Notes under the pieces: model-generated
Database searches by the model: none
Told to the model about the DNA's origin: nothing
The model's input: the letters and a program-made list of their open reading frames with translations, nothing else
Origin: Streptomyces kaniharaensis
GTDB taxonomy: Bacteria; Actinomycetota; Actinomycetes; Streptomycetales; Streptomycetaceae
Assembly: GCF_009569385.1 (NCBI RefSeq)
Contig: NZ_WBOF01000002.1
Coordinates: forward strand, 62,001-126,000
DNA: 64,000 bases
Direction: 5' to 3'
Shown here: positions 17,879-26,826 of the stretch, one piece after another
Layout: each line of letters opens with the position of its first letter
Numbering within the stretch: position 1 is the first letter of the stretch
Position numbers and translations under genes: made by a program

Positions 17879-18029
17879 CGCCCGGCTCCTCTCCGTGACG
17901 GCCCTCGAGACTTCCCGTCGTCTCGAGTCGACCACTCCGTACGGCCGGGTGCATCCGGGCGGTGAGGCAGGTTGCGTCAGACGCTCGCCGCCGGGGTGGA
18001 CGCGGGGCGGCGGCGCAGCGCAGGGTCGG

Positions 18030-18197
18030 CCCGGCTTCGAGTACTTCACCTTCGACCACACGGTCAACGGTGTGATCGACGCCGACGGCGAGGAGCTCCG
18101 GGACATCTGGCAGCTGTTGGTGCGTGACAACGACGTCTCCGTCGATGGGCCCGTGGGTTCGCCCAATTCAACGTATGCCTACCTGCTGGCCAAGTAG
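18030..18197 (+). pseudogene. Unrecognised gene C-terminal fragment
   Basis: The frame reads FEYFTFDHTVNGVIDADGEE, LRDIWQLLVRDNDVSVDGPV and NSTYAYLLAK before its stop. Codon use is gene-like but the upstream part is noise. It appears to be the last 50 or so residues of an unidentified protein. Confidence 0.35.
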
Positions 18198-18264
18198 CGC
18201 GAAGAGTCTGGCCAGCTACGGTGCACAGTCACAGCCGGGCTGGCTGCGGCCTGCGCGCGGGAGG

Positions 18265-18674
18265 TCAGCGCCACCGGTAGGACGTGGTGGTCATCGCCGG
18301 GAGCAGCACCGGGCCGCCCACGGTGACGTCGGGCCGGACGGGCTGGCCGAGGACGGCGCCGACGTCCGGGTACAGGTGGAGGCCGGCCGCGTTGGCCACC
18401 GGCAGCCACACCACCGGCGCCTGACCGGGGTCGTCCTGCTCGACCAGAGCGACGGCCTCCACCAGGTGGTCGGGCAGGTAGGCGGTGAAGACCAGGTGCC
18501 GAGCCGGAACGGCACGCTCTCGCCCGGCCGCTCGGTCTCCTGGTCCTGGACGAAGCGCAGCACCGGCGGCGCGGGCAGCACCGCCAGGTCGAGGCCGAAC
18601 TCCTCGCGCAGTTCCCGGCGCAGCGCGTCGGCCGGTTCCTCACCGTCCTCGTCCTCGACCACGCCGCCGGGCAT
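18265..18674 (-). pseudogene. Nudix hydrolase, N-truncated and frameshifted
   Basis: The Nudix box is visible as PGGVVEDEDGEEPADALRRE followed by LREEFGL. The rest reads VLRFVQDQETERPGESVPFR, then after a one-base frame change at about 18495 FTAYLPDHLVEAVALVEQDD and APVVWLPVANAAGLHLYPDV. The part before the box, where the first strands of the fold belong, is missing: the sequence stops at the methionine of MPGGV and abuts the end of the next gene. Confidence 0.7.
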
Positions 18675-18701
18675 GGAGAGCTATGCGGAACCGAGCAACG
18701 G

Positions 18702-20129
18702 TCAGGTGTTTCGGGTCCACAGGGTCGCGGTGACGGTCAGGCCCTGCTGGTCGCTTCCTGGCTTCCCGGTGACCTTGAACCAGGCCAGCGAGCGTTTGGT
18801 GGTGATGACGCAGTAGGCCGAGCCGACGGTGAGCTTGCTCAGTGGCACGGTATCGGGCATGCCGTGGCGCATGGCGTCGTTTCGGCACTGGGCCGGGTCG
18901 GGTGCCGATGCCGTGGAAGTTCCCCATGCCTGGACCTGCGAGTAGACGGTGGCGACCGCGTTGAGCGTGAAGCACGGCTGCTGGATGGTGAGGTCGTCGG
19001 GGGTCATGAGGTTCGTCATGTCATCCGGGTCGTGTACGGCTCCGCGTGCCGGATCGAAGTCCAGGACGCCTTGTCGGCATTGACCTTCCAGTGCCGGCAC
19101 GTTGATGGTCGAGTCCCGGTACTGGGCTGTCCATCCCGGTGCATCGGCTTGCGGAGCGGCCGGGGACGGGGACAAGGCGAGGGGCGGGGTCGGGTTGCCG
19201 GTCGGGGTCGCCGGTGAGGGCACGGCTGTCTGCGCCGCGGTGGTGGCGTTGCCGGAGGGAGTCGGCTGGGCGGTAGGTGGGGCGGCCTGGACGGTACTGG
19301 CCGTGCCCGTGCCGTGAAGAAGCAGGGTGATCCAGATTCCCGCCGCGCCGAGCAGGCCGAGCAGCACGCCGATTAGGATCCACGGAGCCCGCCTGGAGGG
19401 CGTCGCGGACCCTGGCCAGATGGCGTGGTCCATTTCGTGCTGGGGGAACCGTGCCGTGGGGGTGGCCGGCACGGGTTGCGGCCACCACGGCGGGACCTGT
19501 TCCCGGGCGGGAACCCGTAGGTCAGGGTCGTCGAGAAACCTGAGTTCTCGAGGCAGCAGCTGCTCTGCCTGCGCGGCCTGCGCCCGGATCAGGTGCCGTT
19601 CGGCCGCGAGGCGCTCGGCCGCCAGTTCTGCGGTGCGCAGTTGTTGCCGGGCTTCGGCCGGCATCGCCTGCCCGGACCGGTGCAGCCGTTCGAGCCGGCT
19701 TTTCAGTATCCAGATCTCGTAGTAGGCATGAGACAGCGCGGCGTCTTTGCCCAGGCCTTGTCTCACCAGGTCGAAGATCTCACGTAACTCGGCGTTGTTG
19801 CTCACCTCCATCACGGCCCCGTACAGGCTGAGGGTGATTTCGCGGACGTCGATCGTCAGCGGCCCGCCGGCCGCTTTCTCCGCGTCGGTCATCAGGAGTT
19901 CCATGAACCGCCACGGCCAGGTGCGCTCGCCGTTGGCGTAGCGGGACGCGGTGGACTTGGGGATCCCGTGCCTCTTGTTGAACTCGGAGCGCGTCTTCAT
20001 GCCGGCCTGCCGCAGCATCTGCTCGATGTGCCTGTTCAGGGCCCGCTGTGCTTTGGCATGCGGCGTCGCGACGATTTCGCTTCCGGCCGGTTCCTCTCCC
20101 CGGTCGTCACTGTGGTGTTCGGGTTGCAT
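18702..20129 (-). CDS. HTH protein with one membrane helix and extracellular domain
   Basis: The 475-residue protein starts at ATG 20129, with AGGAG five bases upstream. Residues 20-75 form an HTH (MKTRSEFNKRHGIPKSTASR). A helical linker (ERLHRSGQAMPAEARQQL) follows. One transmembrane segment near residue 255 (WILIGVLLGLLGAAGIWITL) is followed by a Pro/Thr/Ser-rich spacer and an extracytoplasmic domain with two conserved-looking cysteines (QPCFTLNAVATVYS, SAYCVITTKRSLAWFKV). The layout suggests a membrane-anchored regulator reading an outside signal. It is divergent from a small membrane protein across a strong hairpin. Confidence 0.75.
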   Translation of the reverse strand: MQPEHHSDDRGEEPAGSEIVATPHAKAQRALNRHIEQMLRQAGMKTRSEFNKRHGIPKSTASRYANGERTWPWRFMELLMTDAEKAAGGPLTIDVREITLSLYGAVMEVSNNAELREIFDLVRQGLGKDAALSHAYYEIWILKSRLERLHRSGQAMPAEARQQLRTAELAAERLAAERHLIRAQAAQAEQLLPRELRFLDDPDLRVPAREQVPPWWPQPVPATPTARFPQHEMDHAIWPGSATPSRRAPWILIGVLLGLLGAAGIWITLLLHGTGTASTVQAAPPTAQPTPSGNATTAAQTAVPSPATPTGNPTPPLALSPSPAAPQADAPGWTAQYRDSTINVPALEGQCRQGVLDFDPARGAVHDPDDMTNLMTPDDLTIQQPCFTLNAVATVYSQVQAWGTSTASAPDPAQCRNDAMRHGMPDTVPLSKLTVGSAYCVITTKRSLAWFKVTGKPGSDQQGLTVTATLWTRNT

Positions 20130-20281
20130 GGCGCTCCTGCCCATCGGTGGCCCGGGTCGGGCCATGAACCTGGGTTCCCTGTCGGCAACCCGCTGGCGCA
20201 GCAGCCTACTTGGACACACCGAGGTGGCTTCGGCCAGGAACCGGGCTGTTCCCCTTCCGCAACTGCCCCTCTGGCACCGAG

Positions 20282-20326
20282 GCTCGGTGAACGTCCCGCC
20301 GGTCAGCGCCGGGACGTTCACCGAGC
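20282..20326. promoter_or_regulatory. 17-bp perfect inverted repeat in divergent spacer
   Basis: GCTCGGTGAACGTCCCG at 20282-20298 and its exact reverse complement at 20310-20326 enclose an 11-base loop. The structure lies in the 218-bp spacer between the HTH-membrane gene (minus) and the small membrane protein (plus). It has no T tract, so an operator, attenuator or recombination site is as likely as a terminator. Confidence 0.6.
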
Positions 20327-20347
20327 ACGTTTCCGGGAGGAATGTTC

Positions 20348-20638
20348 ATGCTGCCCGTGTCCCTGTCACGAGCCCTGTTCGGGCCCGCTCGCACGACCAC
20401 CATCCTGGCGAGTGCGATGCTGCTGCTCGTCGTGCTGCTGGCCAGCGCGCCGTCCCTGCTCGTGCTCTCCTTCAACAGCACCGGCCCCGCACGCGTCCAG
20501 AAACTGGTCGAGCTGATCACCGACTGGACCCGTGTCCTGATCACCATCGACGACACCACCCGGCGACCCCACGCCCCGATCCCCACCAAGCGCCGGCGGC
20601 GCCGCGCCGGCGGCCGGCCCCGCCACGCCAGGTCCTGA
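20348..20638 (+). CDS. Small single-pass membrane protein
   Basis: The 96-residue product starts at ATG 20348, seven bases after GGGAGG; an ATG at 20342 is too close to that site. It has a cytoplasmic start (MLPVSLSRALFGPARTTTIL), a transmembrane helix (ASAMLLLVVLLASAPSLLVL) and a basic tail (TKRRRRRAGGRPRHARS). The function is unknown. Its divergent neighbour is the HTH-transmembrane protein, and the two may form a pair. Confidence 0.6.
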   Translation: MLPVSLSRALFGPARTTTILASAMLLLVVLLASAPSLLVLSFNSTGPARVQKLVELITDWTRVLITIDDTTRRPHAPIPTKRRRRRAGGRPRHARS

Positions 20639-20639
20639 T

Positions 20640-21127
20640 CCGCCTACGGGCGAGCGATGCCGTTCAGTCGCTCGGAGTGCGTTCTGCTGGACGGGTGGAT
20701 TCGGTACGCCGTCCGGCGGATCATCAGGTGGCGCTCGGGCTGCTGAGGTGTTCGCGTGCCGACAGCGGGCCGCGCGGCGGTTGCCGTGACGGGGCGGGGC
20801 CAGCGACCCGGCGCAGCGGGCAGCACCAGGCCCCTGGCGCGTCCGGGCGGCGCGTGCCGAGCGGACCGGCCACGCCGGTTGCCCACCCTCCCGAGCCCGC
20901 CGCAGGCGCAGAACCGCCGCCGCCCGTCCCGTCCGCCCTATCGACACCACCACCAGCCGGCGCGGACCGGGGAGGCGGGCGCGGCCGGGGTGGGCGCGGC
21001 CGGACGGCGCGGCCGGCGGGGGCGCCTGATGAAGGGTGTCGTCATGCCGCAGGCTCTGCCCGCCCCGCCGTCCCGCCGAACCTGGCCGCCACCCGGACGG
21101 CTCAGCTGACGGCCGTTCTCACCGGCC
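20640..21127. other. GC-rich stretch without a recognised gene
   Basis: All frames here are Arg/Pro/Ala-rich and lack protein-like patterning. It separates the small membrane protein gene from the second GAAACTC array. I see no repeat or RNA feature in it. Confidence 0.4.
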
Positions 21128-21296
21128 CTGACCTGCACCGACACCCGAAACTCACCGGTCGGCGCCCGGAACTCACCAGCGGCGGCGGCCAAACTCACCA
21201 CCGCCCCGGAGCGAAACTCACCGGCCCCGGGGCGAAACTCCCCAGTGCAGATCAGCAGAGGTGCCGAAACTCCCCGGCGCAGGTCAGCGGCCCGGC
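21128..21296. repeat. GAAACTC-type repeat array, copy B
   Basis: Six related words (CGAAACTCACC, GGAACTCACC, CAAACTCACC, GCGAAACTCACC, GCGAAACTCCCC, CGAAACTCCCC) occur in 165 bp, ending with GCAGGTCAGC just before the 3' end of the homologous minus-strand gene. It is the longest of the three arrays. Confidence 0.7.
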
Positions 21297-21311
21297 CGGG
21301 GTGAGGCGCGG

Positions 21312-22195
21312 TCAGGAGCGGCGCCACCAGGAGCCGCGCCGCTTCGCCTCGGCGGCCGCGGCTTCGGCGGCGGCTCGCTCGCGCTCGGCCTCCTCCTGGG
21401 CCTTCCGGTCGGCTGTGCGCCGGCGGCAGCCGGCGCACAGCCCGTCGTCGCCCCAGGCGGCCCGGTCGCGCTCGGCCCACCCGCTCGTCCGAGAACGGCG
21501 CCTTGCAGCGGGTACAGGTCGGACGGCGGCGCTCGCGCTCCGCCTTCTGCCGTTCCTGCTCCCGTTCCTGGCGGGCCTGGTCGGCGGCCTGCTCCGCGCG
21601 CAGCAGCTCGTCGCCGTCCGGGTCGGCCAGCGCCTGGTCGAGGGTGTGCCAGCCGCGGCGGCCGAACCGGTGCCAGACCGGTCCGTCGGCGCCAAAGCGG
21701 CGAAGCAGCGGCAGGGTGGTGGCCACGACCGGCAGCGCGCGGTGGTAGTTGCGGGCGTGGACGGCGTCGCCGCCGTACGCGGGCGCGTGCCAGGACGTCT
21801 CGGAGGCGGTCTCGACCTCGGCCATGCGGTGCAGCAGCCGCTGGTGGTCCCGCTTGGCCTTCTCCTCCTTCTGCTCCGGGGTGAGCCGCTTGTGGGGTCG
21901 CGCAGCACGAGGTCGGTGAACAGGGAACGGCGGTGCGGGATGGAGTGCTCAACCTCGGTGGAGAACGCGGCCAGGTACCCGATGCCGGCGCGGGCGAGGA
22001 GGCCGGCGGTGGCGACGACGTCCAGGGCGTGCTCGGAGAACGCCGTACCCTGGCCATCGCACTCGGGGCGCAGCGCGGACAGCTTCGCCCCGGCCGGGAG
22101 CAGACGGCCTCCCGGCGGCCAGCCGCGGTCAGGCACCAGAGCTTGCGGTTGTCCGGCAGGCGCAGCTCCTGGCCGCTCGTCGGCATCCTGCACGG
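21312..22195 (-). pseudogene. Zinc-ribbon replication-relaxation-like protein, frameshifted, copy B
   Basis: The N-terminal part (LRLPDNRKLWCLTAAGRREA, then CDGQGTAFSEHALDVVATAG and YLAAFSTEVEHSIPHRRSLF) is the winged-helix/relaxation core and differs from copy A. At about 21890 it joins a region very close to copy A: DHQRLLHRMAEVETASETSW, HAPAYGGDAVHARNYHRALP, zinc ribbon CTRCKAPFSDER and DDGLCAGCR, tail SWWRRS. Several frame changes are needed. The different front half suggests a chimera made by recombination between related genes. Confidence 0.6.
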
Positions 22196-22215
22196 CTGCC
22201 TCAAAACCGGCACAC

Positions 22216-22288
22216 CGTACGACGAGGCAACCGCGTGGTCCCACCGAGCCCATGCCCTCGCCGCTTGACACTCCAGCTCATGGGTGGG
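22216..22288. repeat. Direct repeat with transposase-like tail, left of SUKH gene
   Basis: It shares about 60 bp with 23205-23275, including GGCAACCGCNTGGTCCCACC and CTCCAGCTCATGGG. Both copies encode ATAWSHRAH(A/T)LA(A/V) before a stop, which resembles the very end of a transposase. The two copies flank the SUKH gene. Confidence 0.6.
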
Positions 22289-22378
22289 GCCGTTCCGCCG
22301 TGTCCTGCCACTCCAATCGGGGAAGACGCCGGGGTCCCACTCGCGGCCGAAGGCGAATGCCAGGTCGGCGGACCATCG

Positions 22379-23053
22379 CTACCTGGTCCAGGGCATTTCC
22401 GTCGACCCGGTGGGCTGGTACCAGGTGATGCCCCACTCCGCACCCCAGTCCTTGCCGGTCCAGTCGTAGGCAGGTGTCCAGAGCGGCCGAGCGGGTTGAG
22501 GTCCCCACTCTTCCGGGTCCGGGCGCACCAGCAACTCGTCCTCATGGGCGTAGCCGCCGGTGAGTACGGTCACCACGAACTCCGCGAAGCCGCCGTCGAA
22601 ACAGTCGAGCTCACCGTCGTCGACGCCATCGAAGTCACAGAAGACGGCCACCGGCCACTGCTCCGGGTCCGGGCTCGTGGTCAGCCAGCAGCAGTAGTTG
22701 TGGTTGCTGTTCATGCCCCAGGGCAGCAGCCCGCCCGGGTCCGGGAACACAGGGGTGCGCTCCTGGTTCCAGAACTCGTCCTCGCCCTCAACCTGCTCCC
22801 GGAACGCTGTGTCGGTCTCAAAACGCCACCCCGCCATGCCGCCCGGCGAACCGGCTACTTGGGAGCGCTCCGTCGGCGACCGCACACCCCACTCGCCATT
22901 CAAGTTCACGGCACCGTACAGGTCGACGAACGCCCGGTAGTCCGACGGCAGCTGGACCCCGAGCCCGGCCGGTGCCAGCTCCCACGGCACCTGTGCCGGG
23001 GTGTACACCGGCTCGCCCATGATCGACCGCAGCCGGTCCCATGCCTCGGTCAT
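22379..23053 (-). CDS. SMI1/KNR4 (SUKH) family protein
   Basis: This 224-residue protein starts MTEAWDRLRSIMGEPVYTPA. The SUKH signature is LPSDYRAFVDLYGAVNLNGE, then LLPWGMNSNHNYCCWLTTSP and DPEQWPVAVFCDFDGVDDGE, with a C-terminal TGGYAHEDELL. SUKH proteins in bacteria are mostly immunity proteins of polymorphic toxins or signalling partners. No toxin gene is adjacent. It lies between two direct repeats carrying a transposase-like tail, so it may have arrived as a cassette. Confidence 0.8.
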   Translation of the reverse strand: MTEAWDRLRSIMGEPVYTPAQVPWELAPAGLGVQLPSDYRAFVDLYGAVNLNGEWGVRSPTERSQVAGSPGGMAGWRFETDTAFREQVEGEDEFWNQERTPVFPDPGGLLPWGMNSNHNYCCWLTTSPDPEQWPVAVFCDFDGVDDGELDCFDGGFAEFVVTVLTGGYAHEDELLVRPDPEEWGPQPARPLWTPAYDWTGKDWGAEWGITWYQPTGSTEMPWTR

Positions 23054-23204
23054 CGCCCGACCCCTCTCCGGCCGTCAGTCCGTTCAGAGGCTGCACTCTA
23101 GGCGACGGCTCCGACAAGCCACCGACCGACCAGAAGACCGCCGGCTGACAGGCCCCGCTCGCGACCTACATGAGAACGATCGCCGGGTCGATTACCAGCA
23201 GCTG

Positions 23205-23275
23205 TGGGACAAGGCAACCGCCTGGTCCCACCGGGCCCACACCCTCGCTGTTTGACTCTCCAGCTCATGGGATGT
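23205..23275. repeat. Direct repeat with transposase-like tail, right of SUKH gene
   Basis: This second copy of the repeat at 22216-22288 has the same orientation. Its coding reading is YQQLWDKATAWSHRAHTLAV before the stop. See the left copy. Confidence 0.6.
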
Positions 23276-23306
23276 CTGTCAAGGGCCTTGTCCTCCGTGA
23301 CCGGGA

Positions 23307-23495
23307 TCACCCCACAGGGCGGGGGAGCACCCAGCCGGGCGGGATGCTGCCAAGGTCCCGTTCCAGTGCCAGGCGCAGCAGGATGAGGGCGTCGTCGGGG
23401 TTGGTGGAGAGCAGGGGGAGGTTGTCGGCGGCGTCGGTGACGACCGTGCCGTCGGACTCCCACTCGGCCAGGCCGGTCCCGTCGGGATCGAGCAC
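23307..23495 (-). pseudogene. Short unrecognised C-terminal fragment
   Basis: The minus-strand frame reads VLDPDGTGLAEWESDGTVVT, DAADNLPLLSTNPDDALILL and ALERDLGSIPPGWVLPRPVG to a stop. It has good codon bias and is protein-like. It could be a small gene starting at the GTG at 23495, but nothing upstream looks like a ribosome binding site. It is more likely a remnant, perhaps of another immunity-type protein. Confidence 0.4.
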
Positions 23496-23813
23496 CCCAG
23501 CGCCGTCCCGGCCTGACCCGTCGTCAGGTGTTCCCGCTGGCCGCGCTCCAGCAGCTGCAGGCCCGGCCCGCCGCGGACCTGTCCGTGCTCGGCACGCTGA
23601 GCAATGCTCAATGGACGATGGTCGGTCTGGCGGCGGTGGGGTGTCAGCAGCCGTACGGGCCGTAGGCGGCGCAGTTCTCCAGGTGTCCGCCGGCCTTCTC
23701 TCGACGGTGCGGAGGAAGTGTCAACGGCCAGGCAGGTACGACGGCGAGACGGCCACGGCGATCTGCCTGGCTCACCTTCGCGGGATCCGTGCCGCCGGTG
23801 CCCGGAGCGGACG

Positions 23814-26711
23814 ATGATGGACACCGGCGAACACACGACCGGGGGCTGGATGCCGCACGAGGAGAACGCCGGGCATGCGAATGCGCTGGCTGAGCTGCGC
23901 AGGCGGCTGGCCCACGGGCAGGCTCTGGCTGGGCTGACCATGGCCCAGCTCGCCGCTTCAGCGGGACTAGGTGACACGACCGTGCAGGAGGCGTTCCGTG
24001 CCGACGGGCCTGTTCCGTCGGCCGCCACCGTCGCAGCGCTTGCACGTGCCCTGCACCTGCCGGCCCAGAAACTGCTGTACCTCCGACAGAGGGCTACCTG
24101 CGCAGCCGGCCCGGCACCCGGCAGCGGTGGTGGGCCGGGCACCCCGACTGCCCTCCCGCAGGAACGGCCGCCGCAGCCTCCTCGTCCGGCAGCTACGGCC
24201 GACGGCCCCAGCGATCCAGTGACCCATCACAACGCTCTGCCGCAGGGGGCCAGCTGGGCCCACACCGACAACCGAATCATCGACGGCACCGTTCACGGGA
24301 ACGTGATCCAGGCCGGAGTCGTGAACATCCACTCCGGGCCCGCCCACGACAGCGATAGGACAGGTGCGGGGCGGCGCCCCGAGAAGCCGATCAGGCAGTG
24401 GGACCCGCACGACCTGGAGGTCCACCCGGCCGGCGCCAGCCGACCCGTTGCGGGACGGTCCGGTGATCCCCGGGCTGTGGTGCTGCCCAGCTACGTTCGC
24501 CGCGCCCACGACCAGAACTTGGCCGACGCCGCAGGCGATGCCGCCAAGGGCCGCAGCCGGATGGTGGTGCTGGTTGGCTCGTCCTCCACCGGTAAGACCA
24601 GGGCATGCTGGGAGGCGGTCCAACCGCTCGCCGACCAGGGCTGGGCACTCTGGCACCCCTTCGATCCCACCCGAGCGGAGGCCGCTCTCGCCGACCTCGA
24701 ACGGGTCGGGCCGCACACGGTGCTGTGGTTGAACGAGACCCAGCACTACCTCGGCGGCCCCCAGGCTGGCGAGCGCATCGCCGCTGCCCTCCACACCCTC
24801 CTTACCGACCCCGGCCGCGAGCCGGTCCTGATCCTCGGCACTCTCTGGCCCGAGTACGCCAGCCAATACATCGCCCTTCCCCACCCAGGAGGCCCGGACC
24901 CGCACAGCCGTGCCCGGGAACTCCTGACCGGACGCACCCTCACCGTCCCCGACACCTTCGACCAGAACGAGCTCCTCGCCGCAGAAGCCCTTGCCCGGGA
25001 CGGCGACCAGCTGCTTGCGGACGCCCTCACCCGCGCTCACACCGACGGACGCCTCGCCCAGGACCTCGCCGGCGCCCCCGAACTCCTTCGCCGCTACCAA
25101 CATGCCATCCCGGCCACCCGGGGCCTGCTGGAGGCCGCAATGGACGCCCGCCGCCTCGGCGTCGGCGTCCACCTCCCGCAGACCTTCCTCACCGACGCCG
25201 CCGCCGACTACCTCACCGACCACGACTGGGACCAGCTCACCGACGATTGGGCCGAAGCCGCCCTCTCCGACCTCGCCCGCCCCGTCCACGGCAAGCAGGC
25301 ACCCCTGCGCCGCAGCGCCATGCGTTCCCCCCGCCGCCCACCCGGCAGTCCAACGCCCGGTCCCGAGGAGGGACCGATGTTCAGGCTCGCCGACTACCTC
25401 GAACAGCACGGCCGCGCCACCCGCAGACGGCTGTGCCCGCCTGCCTCCTTCTGGCACGCTGCTCACATCCACCTCATTCGCCCCGAGGACCTCAACAACC
25501 TCGCCACGGCAGCTGAGGCAAGATTCCGCAAGCAATGGGCCCACCACCTCCGGCACCGAGCGGCCGATGCCGGCCACTCCCGTGCCCTGTTCGACCTGGC
25601 AGTAACGCGGGAGCGGGCCGGTGACCGGGAGGGCGCCGAGAGCCTCTACCGGCAGGCCGCCGACGCCGGCTGGCCCCTCGCCCGGGGCAGCCTGGTATGG
25701 ATGCGGGAGCAGGCCGGGGACTGGGAGGGCGCCGAAGCGCTCTACCGGCAGGCCGCCGACACCGGCAACCCACAAGTCCTAGCCAACCTGGCATGGATGC
25801 GGAAGCAGGCGGGTGACCGGGAGGGCGCCGAAAGCCTCTACCTGCAGGCCGCAGACGCCGGCGACCCCGGTGCCCTGTTCGACCTGGCATCGATGCGGGA
25901 GCAGGCCGGGGACCGGGAAGGCGCCGAAGCGCTCTACCGACAGATCGCCGACACCGGCTGGCCCCTCGCCTTGGTCAGCCCAGTGTGGATGCGGGAGCGG
26001 GCCGGGGACTGGGAGGGCGCCGAAGCGCTCTACCGGCAGACTGCCGACACCGGCAACCCACAAGTCCTAGCCAACCTGGCATGGATGCGGGAGCGGGCCG
26101 GTGACCGGGAGGGCGCCGAATCCCTCGCCCAGCAGGCCGCAGACGCCGGCGACCCTGGTGCCTTGACCCGCCTGGCACAGATGCGGGAGCGGGCCGGGGA
26201 CTGGGAGAGCGCCGAAAGCCTCTACCTGCAGGCTGCCGACGCTGGCGACCCTCAGGTCCTAGCCGTCCTCGCAGAGATGCGGGAGCAGGCCGGGGACCGG
26301 GAGGGCGCCGAATCCCTCGCCTGGCAGGCCGCCGACGCGGGCGACCCTCAGGTCCTAGCCGTCCTCGCAGAGATGCGGGAGCAGGCCGGGGACCGGGAGG
26401 GCGCCGAAAGCCTCTACCTGCAGGCCGCCGACGCCAGCGACCCTGGCGCCTTGACCCGCCTGGCACAGATGCGGGAGCGGGCCGGGGACCGGGAGGGCGC
26501 CGAATCCCTCGCCTGGCAGGCTGCCGACGCGGGCGACCCTCAGGTCCTAGCCGTCCTCGCAGAGATGCGGGAGCAGGCCGGGGACCGGGAGGGCGCCGAA
26601 AGCCTCTACCTGCAGGCCGCCGACGCCGGCCTTGATCTCCACACCTCAACGATAGATCGGTGGCCTTGGGGACTGGACCCGGACGGCTCGCCCACTCCCC
26701 CCTGGCACTGA
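23814..26711 (+). CDS. NLR-like protein: HTH, P-loop ATPase and Sel1/TPR repeats
   Basis: The protein has about 965 residues. Order: an HTH at residues 15-75 (MAQLAASAGLGDTTVQEAF), a Pro-rich linker, a Gly/Val motif at about 155-175 (NRIIDGTVHGNVIQAGVVNI) that resembles RHIM-like amyloid signalling motifs, and a STAND-type ATPase with P-loop VVLVGSSSTGKTRACWEA and Walker B HTVLWLNETQHYL. Eleven 32-residue repeats follow (MREQAGDREGAESLYLQAAD). The repeats are almost identical at DNA level. ATG 23814 was chosen for GGAGCGG just upstream; 23850 is possible. The layout suggests a sensor of the NLR class used in antiphage or developmental signalling, but there is no effector gene beside it. The role is inferred. 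Confidence 0.8.
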   Translation: MMDTGEHTTGGWMPHEENAGHANALAELRRRLAHGQALAGLTMAQLAASAGLGDTTVQEAFRADGPVPSAATVAALARALHLPAQKLLYLRQRATCAAGPAPGSGGGPGTPTALPQERPPQPPRPAATADGPSDPVTHHNALPQGASWAHTDNRIIDGTVHGNVIQAGVVNIHSGPAHDSDRTGAGRRPEKPIRQWDPHDLEVHPAGASRPVAGRSGDPRAVVLPSYVRRAHDQNLADAAGDAAKGRSRMVVLVGSSSTGKTRACWEAVQPLADQGWALWHPFDPTRAEAALADLERVGPHTVLWLNETQHYLGGPQAGERIAAALHTLLTDPGREPVLILGTLWPEYASQYIALPHPGGPDPHSRARELLTGRTLTVPDTFDQNELLAAEALARDGDQLLADALTRAHTDGRLAQDLAGAPELLRRYQHAIPATRGLLEAAMDARRLGVGVHLPQTFLTDAAADYLTDHDWDQLTDDWAEAALSDLARPVHGKQAPLRRSAMRSPRRPPGSPTPGPEEGPMFRLADYLEQHGRATRRRLCPPASFWHAAHIHLIRPEDLNNLATAAEARFRKQWAHHLRHRAADAGHSRALFDLAVTRERAGDREGAESLYRQAADAGWPLARGSLVWMREQAGDWEGAEALYRQAADTGNPQVLANLAWMRKQAGDREGAESLYLQAADAGDPGALFDLASMREQAGDREGAEALYRQIADTGWPLALVSPVWMRERAGDWEGAEALYRQTADTGNPQVLANLAWMRERAGDREGAESLAQQAADAGDPGALTRLAQMRERAGDWESAESLYLQAADAGDPQVLAVLAEMREQAGDREGAESLAWQAADAGDPQVLAVLAEMREQAGDREGAESLYLQAADASDPGALTRLAQMRERAGDREGAESLAWQAADAGDPQVLAVLAEMREQAGDREGAESLYLQAADAGLDLHTSTIDRWPWGLDPDGSPTPPWH
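25600..26632 (+). repeat. Eleven 96-bp tandem repeats inside the NLR-like gene
   Basis: Each unit is 96 bp (32 codons) and carries a form of ATGCGGGAGCAGGCCGGGGA followed by a GAGGGCGCCGAA block. Units 8, 9 and 11 share long identical stretches. The identity at synonymous sites points to recent expansion, so unit number probably varies between strains. Confidence 0.9.
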
Positions 26712-26826
26712 ACGCGCATGAGCATCCGACCCAGGTGACAGCGGCCCGGGAATTCCCCAGGGACGGCCAGTTACGAAAGTTACCCTCGGTGACCAAGTCG
26801 CCGGACTCCTCGGGTCGTGGTTTGGC

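Noticed and set aside
23510..23640. Plus-strand piece TRRQVFPLAALQQLQARPAA
   Set aside because: It could be a gene remnant, but there are too few codons and no start or motif to support it.
25600..26632. CRISPR array
   Set aside because: The regular 96-bp units are tandem codons of one reading frame without unique spacers.
24391..26796. Minus-strand frames over the NLR-like gene, including one of about 600 codons
   Set aside because: They mirror the repeated plus-strand gene; the repeats produce long open complementary frames by composition.
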